Assembly (NCBI GenBank): GCA_039028635.1 | Contig: JBCCHV010000030.1 | Coordinates: forward strand, 1-64,000 | From: Acidobacteriota bacterium | GTDB lineage: Bacteria; Acidobacteriota; Thermoanaerobaculia; Multivoradales; JBCCEF01 | Length of the DNA: 64,000 nt | Direction: 5' to 3' | Part shown: positions 43,617-51,456 of the stretch, one piece after another | Layout of the letters: each line of letters opens with the position of its first letter | How positions within the stretch are numbered: the stretch's first letter is position 1 | Position numbers and translations under genes: made by a program | The notes under the pieces: model-generated | The model's database searches: none | Seen by the model: the letters and a program-made list of their open reading frames with translations, nothing else | What the model was told of the DNA's origin: nothing

Positions 43617-44606
43617 TCACTTGTTGAAGAACTCTGCCACAGCATCCGTCGAGGCCTTCACGGCCTCTGGCTTGTAGTAGAAGTCCACGTGGCTGAACTC
43701 GTCAAAGGCCAGCTCTTCGTGATCATTCGTCAGCTTGGCGACAAACTGGGTCGAGCAGGGCGCTGTGGAGGCGTTTGTGCCGTAGATGGTCAGCGAGGGC
43801 TGCGTGATCTTGTCGGCATAGGCCTCGCCGATGGAGATCAGCGACTGCATGGGCTGATCGCCGACATGCATGTTGGTGTAGTTCGGAATCGCAACCGGCC
43901 CCTTGGCACCATCACGACCATAGTAGTCATAGGTCTCGCCAGCCATCGCCGGGTAGGCGGCCGCTTCAACGAACTCTTCACGGGACATTTCGTCGTTCAG
44001 GCCGAACGGCGCAACGTAATCCGGCTCACCAGTTTCATACATCTTCTGCGTCGAGGCATTGGCAGAGTCGATCAACTGGTTGGCCGCGTCACGGTCGGTC
44101 CACTGGAGCGCGTCTGCTGCCATCATGCCGGAAACCATGGCGATCTTCCTGATCCGATGGTCGGTCACCGCTGCTGATGCGATGATCGAACCACCTTGGC
44201 ACACGCCCAGGCCGTAGATCTCTTCGACGAACGGCAACGTTCCCAGGTAGGAAACCGCATCCCAGGTGTTTTCGATCAGCCGGAACATGTAGCGGGACTG
44301 CTTGAACTCGCCAGGCAGTGCAGGGGACTCTCCCATGCCCAGATAGTCGAAGCCCAGATAGATGAAACCTCGTGCAGCCATTTCCGGGCCGTAGGTCGCC
44401 GGAATCTGATCTTTGACCTGAGGGAACGGACTAGCGCCCACGATCGCTTTGTATTGCTTGGCTTCATCAAAACCTTCAGGAAGGTAGAGATCGCCAACCA
44501 AATCCACTCCGAAAGACTTGAAAGTTACTTTGTTTTTGCCAGCTGTGAGTGTCATGACTTCTTCCTTGTCGGTGCTATGGCCGGTTTTGTCGGTAACTAA
44601 GTTCAT
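43617..44606 (-). CDS. Alpha/beta hydrolase with cysteine nucleophile (dienelactone hydrolase-like)
   Basis: 329 residues from ATG 44606 (GAGG upstream). FDYLGMGESPALPG, nucleophile elbow GLGVCQGGSIIASA (Cys about 136), TIYGTNASTAP and a late His (FSHVDFYYKPEAV) complete the triad pattern. Hydrolyses an ester or lactone; substrate unknown. Carried by the transposon together with a related pseudogene and divergent from an AraC regulator, which likely controls it. Confidence 0.85.
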   Translation of the reverse strand: MNLVTDKTGHSTDKEEVMTLTAGKNKVTFKSFGVDLVGDLYLPEGFDEAKQYKAIVGASPFPQVKDQIPATYGPEMAARGFIYLGFDYLGMGESPALPGEFKQSRYMFRLIENTWDAVSYLGTLPFVEEIYGLGVCQGGSIIASAAVTDHRIRKIAMVSGMMAADALQWTDRDAANQLIDSANASTQKMYETGEPDYVAPFGLNDEMSREEFVEAAAYPAMAGETYDYYGRDGAKGPVAIPNYTNMHVGDQPMQSLISIGEAYADKITQPSLTIYGTNASTAPCSTQFVAKLTNDHEELAFDEFSHVDFYYKPEAVKASTDAVAEFFNK

Positions 44607-44766
44607 GGCTGGAGCCTCGATCAGAATTGACTTCTTGAGATCGCCCCGATGAAAGCATGCTCAGTCTAAACTTCTCTGAACAGAATTAAAGGCTGAATCG
44701 TGTCGAATTTCTGCCAAATCGTATCGTCAGCTTGATTCTGGAGCCCAAAGAGCCCATCATGTCCTC

Positions 44767-45660
44767 ATGAAGATGCAGGACCTCGCTGAAGCTCTCATCT
44801 TGAGTCTGCTCCCAAGAGATGGGGAGCGGCAAACGCTCTTGGACGGCGTCACGCTCTTCCGCACAAGCGAACCTATCGATCGCTTACCGAGGACGTTCCC
44901 TGCAGCGGTCTGCATTCTCCTGCAGGGTGTGAAACGAGCGTATTTCGATGGAGGAGTACACATCTATGACGCCTCGAGGTATCTCTGCAGCTCTGTCCCG
45001 CTGCCAGTCGAGGGAGAGGTGATCGAAGCCTCACGGGAGCGACCGCTGCTGGGGATGATGGTGAGCTTCGAAACTCCCACCATGGCGGAAGTCTGTGCAG
45101 CCTACGAAGCAGCCTACCCTTCCACGAGCTCGACCGACGCCGGGACTCAGAACTTCATGTCGGTTGCGTGGGATCCTGCTTTCCGGTCCGCAGTCGAAGG
45201 ACTCCTCGAAGCACTAGCCGAACCGAGTCTGCTTCAACTCGTAGGGCCGGGACGTCTCCGAGAAGTTCTCATCGCCATCCTCCGAGGTCCAGCTGGACCG
45301 ATGATCCTGACTCGGTCTCGGCAGCATAGGCCACTCGTTGGTGTCATCGACTACATCCGGAAACACCTGGACACTCCGCTCAGGGTCGAGTCGATCGCTC
45401 GGCAGGCTGGCATGAGCAAAGCGGTGTTTCACCGCTACTTCAAGCAGGCCACTTCCCAGACCCCGATCCAATTCATCAAGGCGTTGCGGCTCAACGAGGG
45501 GGCACGATTGCTCTCCCAGGGCGCATCTGTTGGTGAAGCAGCAACACGGGTCGGCTACCTGAGCCCGTCTCAGTTCTCTCGGGACTTCCAGCGGCAGTTT
45601 CGCCGGTCGCCAAGCCAGTGGCGTAGCGCGGCTAACGTAGCTGAGCTGCGTTCGCCGTAG
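44767..45660 (+). CDS. AraC family regulator of the transposon cargo
   Basis: 297 residues. N-terminal AraC_N sensing domain (FPAAVCILLQGVKRAYFDGG, YLCSSVPLPVEGEVIEAS) and C-terminal double helix-turn-helix (ESIARQAGMSKAVFHRYFKQATSQTP, AATRVGYLSPSQFSRDFQRQF, about 215-285). Divergent from the hydrolase gene across a 160-bp AT-rich gap, the usual layout for an activator of an adjacent catabolic gene. Confidence 0.92.
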   Translation: MKMQDLAEALILSLLPRDGERQTLLDGVTLFRTSEPIDRLPRTFPAAVCILLQGVKRAYFDGGVHIYDASRYLCSSVPLPVEGEVIEASRERPLLGMMVSFETPTMAEVCAAYEAAYPSTSSTDAGTQNFMSVAWDPAFRSAVEGLLEALAEPSLLQLVGPGRLREVLIAILRGPAGPMILTRSRQHRPLVGVIDYIRKHLDTPLRVESIARQAGMSKAVFHRYFKQATSQTPIQFIKALRLNEGARLLSQGASVGEAATRVGYLSPSQFSRDFQRQFRRSPSQWRSAANVAELRSP

Positions 45661-45755
45661 AGCAACGAACTGCAGGCCGCCCGGAACTTCGCAGAACGTC
45701 CAGAGAGCGAAATCCGAGGGCCGCTGAAGGCCGATTCAGGGTTGCTCGCTGCCAC

Positions 45756-45781
45756 CGTACCGCCTCTTATTGCGCGGTACG
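45756..45781. repeat. Inverted repeat abutting the recombinase start, possible recombination core site
   Basis: CGTACCGC, ten bases, GCGGTACG: a perfect 8-bp dyad whose right arm ends exactly one base before the ATG of the recombinase. Tn3-type elements with TnpI-like recombinases have resolution sites beside the recombinase gene. Confidence 0.45.
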
Positions 45782-46285
45782 ATGGCAAAAGCGAAACCAA
45801 GTGATCGCCACCGGGACGTCCAACGGCTGGCGAAGATCCTCCGTGACGGCGGCTACTCCTACGACCAGTCCAAGCACCTGATCGCCCAAGCTCGCCGCCG
45901 GGTCGGCCTGACGCCACCACCGCGCAAGAAGGGCAGTGTCGAGCGACTGACACGGGATGAGCTCGACGCTCTTCTCGAAGCAGCCTACTCAACGAGTGGT
46001 GTTCGGGGCTTGATGATCCGTACCCTCCTCGAGAACAGGAAGCCGTGTTGGCGCCTTCTATCAGCTCCGCGTGGAAGACATCGCATTTTCGGAGCTCGAG
46101 ATCCGAGTGAGGGACAAGGGGGGACGGACGCGAGACATTCCGATCCTCAAGAGCTTGGCCAACGAGCTACGGATCCACTTCGGTGATCGCGAGAGCGGCT
46201 TTGTCTTCCCGTCTCCGCGCGGAGGTGCCTACTCACGACGCCGGCTTCAACAAATCGTCAAGGAGCTCGCCACCACCGCCAAGAC
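45782..46285 (+). pseudogene. Tyrosine recombinase (TnpI/XerC-like), frameshifted and 3'-truncated
   Basis: Starts MAKAKPSDRHRDVQRL. The core-binding part and RLTRDELDALLEAAYS are in one frame; near 46030-46045 the frame shifts and continues as TGSRVGAFYQLRVEDIAFSELEIRV (catalytic Arg) to SGFVFPSPRGGAYSRRRLQQIVK. The HxxR, His/Trp and Tyr parts of the active site are absent: about 46285 the sequence changes to transposase. Formerly the resolvase of the element. Confidence 0.8.
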
Positions 46286-46295
46286 GGATCTACCA

Positions 46296-46882
46296 CGCGG
46301 ATCCGAAACGGGACTATGGCCCGCTTCAGGCCATGCTGCGGAGCAACGATCGCAAGCTCCATTTGAGCTGGATCGAAGAGCAGTGGGATCGCATGGGACA
46401 GTTCTTCTGCTTCCATGGCGACCGGCTACACGACGGCCTCAGTCGCCATGAAGAGGATCGTCGCTTTCGGCCCCAAGAACCACCTGTATCGCGCGATCTG
46501 TGAGCTCGCCCGAGCGTTCAAGACCCTGTTCATCCTCGAGTATCTCGGACGGCCGGACCTACGACGACGCGTGCGCCGAGGGCTCTTGAAATCGGAGGAG
46601 CTCCACGTTCTCGCCCGAAGTGTCTTCTACGGCAATCTCGGCAAGGCGGCCTGGCGGGACTTCCGGCGCCAAATGTCCACCGCAAGCTGCCTGCTCATCA
46701 TCCTGGCCGCCATCGTCTACTGGTAGATCCGCGAGATCGAGCGCGTGCTCGGGGAGAGCCAACCTGGGGAGGACGTGCCGGTCGACCTACTCGCGCATGT
46801 CAGCCCGATCAGCTGGGAGAACATCGTGCTCTATGGGGAGTACAAACTCCGGCCGGAGCTCGTCGCTGTCGGCCGCGGGTAA
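46296..46882 (+). pseudogene. Tn3-family transposase, C-terminal remnant
   Basis: Begins without an N-terminus at DPKRDYGPLQAML, has LSWIEEQWDRMGQFF, a frameshift at about 46410-46425, then TTASVAMKRIVAFGPKN, ELARAFKTLFILEYLGRPDLRRRV, LKSEELHVLARSVFYGNLG and an in-frame TAG at 46724-46726, after which VDLLAHVSPISWENIVLYGEYKL, the usual Tn3 transposase ending, follows to a stop at 46880. It ends 10 bp from the right inverted repeat, the normal place for the 3' end of tnpA. Confidence 0.85.
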
Positions 46883-46892
46883 TCACTACCGT

Positions 46893-46925
46893 CGTATACG
46901 GTTACACGTTTCTGCTTACTACCCT
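46893..46925 (-). repeat. Right terminal inverted repeat of the transposon
   Basis: Reverse complement starts AGGGTAGTAAGCAGAAA and pairs with the left end at 31 of 33 positions. Confidence 0.9.
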
Positions 46926-46930
46926 GAAAA
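46926..46930. repeat. Target-site duplication, right copy
   Basis: GAAAA immediately outside the right inverted repeat. Confidence 0.85.
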
Positions 46931-46968
46931 GGCCTCGATTCACCGGTGAGAGTGCAGCTCGGGGTGGG

Positions 46969-48195
46969 TCATGGTTCTCCCTGGAGCGAGCTCGATGCCG
47001 CAGCTCCGGGGTCGGCCCACTTGATCGCCCCCAGGGCGGCGATGGCGAACAGTCCGTAGCCGGCGACGAGGGGCAGCACCGTGCCGTCGTAGGCTTGTCC
47101 CATGGTCGTTCCTCCGACGATCGAGATCACCATCGAGAGGGTCCCCACGACCGCGGCTCCGATGCCCGCAACCCGGCCGAGGGGCGCCATCGCGAGGGCG
47201 TTCAGATTCCCAAAGAGAATGCCCTGACAGAAGAACACGACCAGCAGAAAAGCGACCAGCGCCACCAGCGGCGGCTGACCGGCGGCGGCATAGGCGATCG
47301 CAAAGAAGATCAGCGCGCTCACCACCGTCACCCGGAGGGCGAATCGCACCAGGCGCTCCATACCGAAGCGCATCACGAGGCGGGTGTTCGAGAGTGCCGC
47401 CACGCCGATGGCGAGGGCCAGCACGGCGAAGTACATCGGGAACAGCCGGCCGAGTCCGTACTGGCCCTCGAACACCTGCTGGGCGGTGCTCAGGTAGGCG
47501 AGAAATGGGCTGAACACGAATCCTGCGGTGATGGTGTAACCGAGGGCGGCCCGGCTCGAGAGCACCTCGCGAAGGCGCTGGCCGATACGTGCCAAGGTGA
47601 ACGTCGTGCGGTGATCCCGGGGGAGGGTCTCCTCTTGGCGAGTCCAGAACCAGAGACCCGCGCCGCTCGCGATGACGAGGAAAGCGCCGAAAATGGCGCG
47701 CCAACCGGCGACCAGCAGAATCGCCTGGCCCATCGCCGGCGCGATCAGCGGAACGATGATGAACACCGCCGTCACGAAGGAGATCACCTGCGCCATGCGC
47801 CGGCCCTCGTAACGGTCGCGAATGATGGCCAGGGTCACGATGCGTGGGCCGGCTGCTCCCAACCCCTGTAGCAGGCGCCCGACGAGCATCACCGGAAAGG
47901 TCTGCGAAACCAGGCACAGGGCCGAGCCTGCCAGGTAGATGCTCAGCCCGCAGAGCAAGGCGGGCTTGCGGCCGACGGAGTCGGCGAGGGGGCCGTAGGC
48001 GAGCTGACCGACGGCGATCCCGAGGAAGATGAAGGTCACCACTAGCTGGGCCTGATTCTCGCGCTCCACCCCGAGGTCCCGGCCGATCTCGCCGAGGGCC
48101 GGGAGCATGGCGTCGATCGAGAGAGCGACGAGGGAAACCAGGGTCGCCATCAGGGCGACGAACTCGACGAATCTGGCTCGCTGGCCCTCGCTCAT
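46969..48195 (-). CDS. Bcr/CflA-family MFS drug efflux transporter
   Basis: 408 residues and about twelve membrane helices. The family start LSIDAMLPALGEIGRDLGV (about 25-43), the loop GQLAYGPLADSVGRKPALLCGL (motif A) and LLQGLGAAGPRIVTLAIIRDRYEG (motif C region) mark the Bcr/CflA branch that exports drugs, sulfonamide or small metabolites with proton antiport. It lies 46 bp downstream of the LPS export gene on the same strand. Confidence 0.92.
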   Translation of the reverse strand: MSEGQRARFVEFVALMATLVSLVALSIDAMLPALGEIGRDLGVERENQAQLVVTFIFLGIAVGQLAYGPLADSVGRKPALLCGLSIYLAGSALCLVSQTFPVMLVGRLLQGLGAAGPRIVTLAIIRDRYEGRRMAQVISFVTAVFIIVPLIAPAMGQAILLVAGWRAIFGAFLVIASGAGLWFWTRQEETLPRDHRTTFTLARIGQRLREVLSSRAALGYTITAGFVFSPFLAYLSTAQQVFEGQYGLGRLFPMYFAVLALAIGVAALSNTRLVMRFGMERLVRFALRVTVVSALIFFAIAYAAAGQPPLVALVAFLLVVFFCQGILFGNLNALAMAPLGRVAGIGAAVVGTLSMVISIVGGTTMGQAYDGTVLPLVAGYGLFAIAALGAIKWADPGAAASSSLQGEP

Positions 48196-48241
48196 CGACG
48201 GTCCTCGCGGTGGCGAAGGGAGCTGGCCCCCGAGCGGGCCT

Positions 48242-50635
48242 TCAGGTGCGCACGCCGAGGAAGAGGTAGCCGGCGAGCATGGCGAACAGCAGGTTGGGGC
48301 TCCAGACTGCGACCGAGGCCGGCAGGGCGCCGGTTTCCCCGAGAGTGGAGAAGAAGGCGAAGACGCCGATGAAGATGATCCCCAGGATGATCGAAACGCC
48401 GATGCCGTAAAGCGCCCCCTGCTTGCCGAGGCGAAAGGCGAAGGGCAGGCCGACCAGGGCCATCACCAGGGAGATGGTGGGGTAGGCGAGCTTCTGGTGG
48501 AGCTGCACCTCGAGGGCCTCGGTGCGCTGGCCGCTGTCGGCGAGCTCGTCGATGTACTCGCGCAACTCGTTGTAGCCCATCTGGTCCGGCGGTCGGATCT
48601 CGGAATCGAAGTAGTCCGGAGTCTCCGGGTAGTCGACGATCAGGGAGCCCGGGAAGCGCTGGTAGGAGGCGACGTCGGGTCCCGACAGGTCGCGCACCCA
48701 GCCATCCTCGAACAGCCATTCGTCGTTTTCGGAGTAGCGCGCCTGGTTGGCGAACAGCCGGCTCACCAGACGATGGCCGTCGTCGAACTCGAAGATCTGT
48801 AGGCGCTGCAGGCTCTCGGCGCGGTCGTCGTAGTTGAGGTAGTTGTAGACATAGCGCCCCTGACCGAAGAGCCACTGGCGGTCGGCGCGGCGATAGGTGC
48901 GCGCCGTCTCGCGAGCCTTGATCTGGTCCTTGAGCTGCTGCACGCGCTGGTTCGAGGCCGGCAGGACCTCGGCTTCGAGGAAAAAGCACAGCAGGGCGAC
49001 CAGGATCGACGCCATGATCGCCGGCACCGAGATGCGAAACAGGCTGATTCCGAGGGCGCGGCAGGCAGTGACCTCGTTGGTGCGCGACAGCAGGCTGAAG
49101 GTGATCAAGGTGGTCACCAGGACCAAGATCGGCGCAATTTCATAGAAGATGTTGAGGGAAAGGTACTGGTAGTACGACAGCACCACCGACTTCGGGATGT
49201 TGTTCTTCAGGATGTCGTCGACGTTCTCGCTCAGGTCGCCGACGACATAGAGCAGCAGGCCGGAGAGGGACACCAGCACCAGAATGCCGACGAAGGCGCG
49301 AAAGACATAGCGATCGAGGAGGTTCGGGACCCGCAGCCGCCAGCGGGGGAGGCGCAAGCGCAGGGAGGCCGAGCCATTGGTCGCCCGCGGCGTCGACAGC
49401 TTGCGAATCCGCCGCTCCTTGCGCTGCGCCTGTTTGCTCTTGCGCAGCCGGTCGAGGGCGAGGAGGCCGCTCCACAGGTCCTGGCGGATCCAGCGGTCGA
49501 TTTTCGACAGCATCAAGCTCTTGTCGCGGTTGCGGCGGGCGAACAGGATCAGGCCGCCGCCGGCGAGCAGCAGATTTGGGAGCCACATCGCCAGGGCCGG
49601 GGGCAGCTTGCCGAAGCGTGCCGCTTCCTCACCGTTGTTGAGCAGCACGTAGTAGAGCAGGAAGACCCCCATCGAGAGGGCGAATCCGGAGACTTTGCTG
49701 CCCCGGCGATTGTTGAAACCGAGGGGCAAGGCGAACAGTCCGAACACCAGGCAAGCGCTCGGAATGGCGAACTTCTTGTGGATCTCGACCTGTGCCAGAT
49801 TGCGGTCTTCGGCCTTGGCCAGGGGGTCCCTGGCCTTGTCCCGGAGCTCGGCGAGGTTGAGCTCGCGGAGGGTTTTGGAGCTCGAGATCTTGGCCTTCTG
49901 GGTGCTGACGAACTCGTCCTCGAGGACCCGCTCGGCACGGCGGTTGAGGGTCACCTCGTAGCGATCCGGCTCGCCGAGATCGACCTCGTGGACGTAGGCG
50001 TTCTCGAGCTCGAGAACGACCTTCTCGCCAGTTTCGTCGAGGCGCAGGCGGCCGCGCTCGGCGACGGTGATGTTGTTCTTCTGGCTGGTCGGGACCGCCT
50101 GGGCGAGAAAGACACCGTGCCATACGGGGTCGTCTTCGGGGATGTCGAAGACGTAGAGCAGGAAGCCCTCGAACTCGGGATAGAAGATACGCGGCTCGAT
50201 CTGCTGAGCCACCGTCTCGGTGATGATGCGCAGCCGGAGCTGCTGGAGCTGGTGATTGCCTCGCGGCAAGATGTAGATCGACGCCAGGATGTTGATCACC
50301 GTCAACAATCCCGAGACCAGAATGATCGGCCGGTAGAGGGCCAGCAAGCTGATGCCCGAGGCACGGATGGCGATCAGCTCGCTGTCCGACGCCAGGCGTC
50401 CGAGACCGATCAGGATGCCGAACAGCAGAGACATCGGAATCGTCAGGACGACGATGTTGGGAAGCGTGTAGGCCAGCAGCTCGCCGACCACCGAGATCGG
50501 CAGCCCGCGCTTGATGATCATCTCCGCCGACTGGAACAGAAATCGAATCAGCAGGATGCTGGTGTAGACCAGAAAGCCCAGCCCCAGCGGGCCGATCATC
50601 TCCGAGATCAAATAGCGGTCCAGACGGCGCAGCAT
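48242..50635 (-). CDS. Fused LptF-LptG lipopolysaccharide export permease
   Basis: 797 residues in one frame. Residues 1-365 form one full YjgP/YjgQ permease (LDRYLISEMIGPLGLGFLVYT, ...GILIGLGRLASDSELIAIRASG, IHKKFAIPSACLVFGLFALPLGF); a basic linker (about 375-430) follows; residues 435-797 repeat the fold (LDRYVFRAFVGILVLVSLSG, SRTNEVTACRALGIS, LHQKLAYPTISLVMALVGLPFAF). LptF and LptG are normally two proteins that pair with LptB2 to lift LPS from the inner membrane. Here they are one chain. Confidence 0.92.
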   Translation of the reverse strand: MLRRLDRYLISEMIGPLGLGFLVYTSILLIRFLFQSAEMIIKRGLPISVVGELLAYTLPNIVVLTIPMSLLFGILIGLGRLASDSELIAIRASGISLLALYRPIILVSGLLTVINILASIYILPRGNHQLQQLRLRIITETVAQQIEPRIFYPEFEGFLLYVFDIPEDDPVWHGVFLAQAVPTSQKNNITVAERGRLRLDETGEKVVLELENAYVHEVDLGEPDRYEVTLNRRAERVLEDEFVSTQKAKISSSKTLRELNLAELRDKARDPLAKAEDRNLAQVEIHKKFAIPSACLVFGLFALPLGFNNRRGSKVSGFALSMGVFLLYYVLLNNGEEAARFGKLPPALAMWLPNLLLAGGGLILFARRNRDKSLMLSKIDRWIRQDLWSGLLALDRLRKSKQAQRKERRIRKLSTPRATNGSASLRLRLPRWRLRVPNLLDRYVFRAFVGILVLVSLSGLLLYVVGDLSENVDDILKNNIPKSVVLSYYQYLSLNIFYEIAPILVLVTTLITFSLLSRTNEVTACRALGISLFRISVPAIMASILVALLCFFLEAEVLPASNQRVQQLKDQIKARETARTYRRADRQWLFGQGRYVYNYLNYDDRAESLQRLQIFEFDDGHRLVSRLFANQARYSENDEWLFEDGWVRDLSGPDVASYQRFPGSLIVDYPETPDYFDSEIRPPDQMGYNELREYIDELADSGQRTEALEVQLHQKLAYPTISLVMALVGLPFAFRLGKQGALYGIGVSIILGIIFIGVFAFFSTLGETGALPASVAVWSPNLLFAMLAGYLFLGVRT

Positions 50636-50722
50636 GGCTCGTACCTTATCGGAGGCTGGCGGGTGGCGCTACGGCCGAAAGACAGGGGCCGAGGGCGGCA
50701 GCGGTCGGGCCGGTCGTGACCG

Positions 50723-51325
50723 TCAGCGGGATCCTGCCGGCCCGCCGGCGAGGGCGGTGGCGATCCGGCCGAGGACATGGTCGTCGGCGGCTCGCACCAT
50801 CGCCTCGGGCATCTCGAGGCGCCCCACGGCGCAGGATTCGAGAATTGTCGCCAGACCGTGGATAGTCGCCCACACGAAGAGGGCGTCGAGGGCGACCGCC
50901 GGCGCCGTCGAAGGCGCCTCGGCGAGGCGAGCCACCCGCTCTTGCAGGAGGCTGAAGGCGTGTTGTGCCTGGGCCATCATCTCCGGATGGGCGTGAGGAT
51001 CGGGCAAGGCGGTGCCGAACATCAGACGATACTGCAGCGGATGGCGGGTCGCGTAGTCGAGATAGGCCTGCGCCATCGCCCGCAGATCGCCCTGCGGATC
51101 GTCTCCCTGGGGCAGCGTCGCGAGGTGTTCGCCGAAGCCTGCAAAGGCGCGCTTGACCACCTCGGCGAGGAGATGGTCGCGGCTCGGAAAGTGCTTGTAG
51201 GGCGCTTGGTGGGAGACCCCGAGGCGGCGCGAGACCTCGCGTAGGCTGAGGTTCTCGAGACCCGAGTGCTCGATGATGGCGAGCGCTTCGCGGATACAGG
51301 CTTCGCGCAGGGGAGGAGCCGTCAT
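50723..51325 (-). CDS. TetR family transcriptional regulator
   Basis: 200 residues from ATG 51325. Helix-turn-helix at about residues 8-52 (REACIREALAIIEHSGLENLSLREVSRRLGVSHQAPYKHFPSRDHLLAEV) and a TetR C-terminal ligand domain (MFGTALPDPHAHPEMM). It is divergent from the SDR gene; the shared promoter region holds two 15-bp dyads that are its likely operators. Confidence 0.92.
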   Translation of the reverse strand: MTAPPLREACIREALAIIEHSGLENLSLREVSRRLGVSHQAPYKHFPSRDHLLAEVVKRAFAGFGEHLATLPQGDDPQGDLRAMAQAYLDYATRHPLQYRLMFGTALPDPHAHPEMMAQAQHAFSLLQERVARLAEAPSTAPAVALDALFVWATIHGLATILESCAVGRLEMPEAMVRAADDHVLGRIATALAGGPAGSR

Positions 51326-51383
51326 GGGCGCGATGATACCGCCTCGTCCGAACCGCTCTCGGGTTCCCGGACGGGAGACTGCG

Positions 51384-51398
51384 GTTGACACTGTCTAC
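51384..51398. promoter_or_regulatory. TetR operator 1 over the SDR -35 box
   Basis: GTTGACACTGTCTAC, an imperfect (13 of 15) form of the dyad at 51417-51431. Its TTGACA (51385-51390) is the -35 of TTGACA-N18-TAGATT, the promoter of the SDR gene. Confidence 0.6.
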
Positions 51399-51414
51399 CG
51401 GTTGTGGCTAGATT
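51385..51414 (+). promoter_or_regulatory. Promoter of the SDR gene
   Basis: TTGACA (51385-51390), 18-base spacer, TAGATT (51409-51414). Overlapped at its -35 by an operator-like dyad. Confidence 0.6.
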
Positions 51415-51416
51415 AC

Positions 51417-51431
51417 GTTGACAGTGTCAAC
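51417..51431. promoter_or_regulatory. TetR operator 2, perfect 15-bp dyad
   Basis: GTTGACA-G-TGTCAAC lies just downstream of the -10, so bound repressor would block both promoter recognition and clearance. Confidence 0.65.
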
Positions 51432-51456
51432 TTCCAGGGCGGAGAAAAAAAGAGCC

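Larger units (their letters stand above)
42854..46925. mobile_element. Decayed Tn3-family transposon with hydrolase/AraC cargo
   Basis: A 4,072-bp unit bounded by 33-bp inverted repeats (31 of 33 identical; start AGGGTAGTA) and flanked by a GAAAA duplication. It holds a truncated hydrolase pseudogene, an intact hydrolase, a divergent AraC regulator, a frameshifted tyrosine recombinase and a frameshifted C-terminal Tn3 transposase fragment abutting the right end. The hydrolase and AraC genes are visibly less GC-rich than their surroundings, in keeping with acquisition. The element cannot move by itself. Confidence 0.88.
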
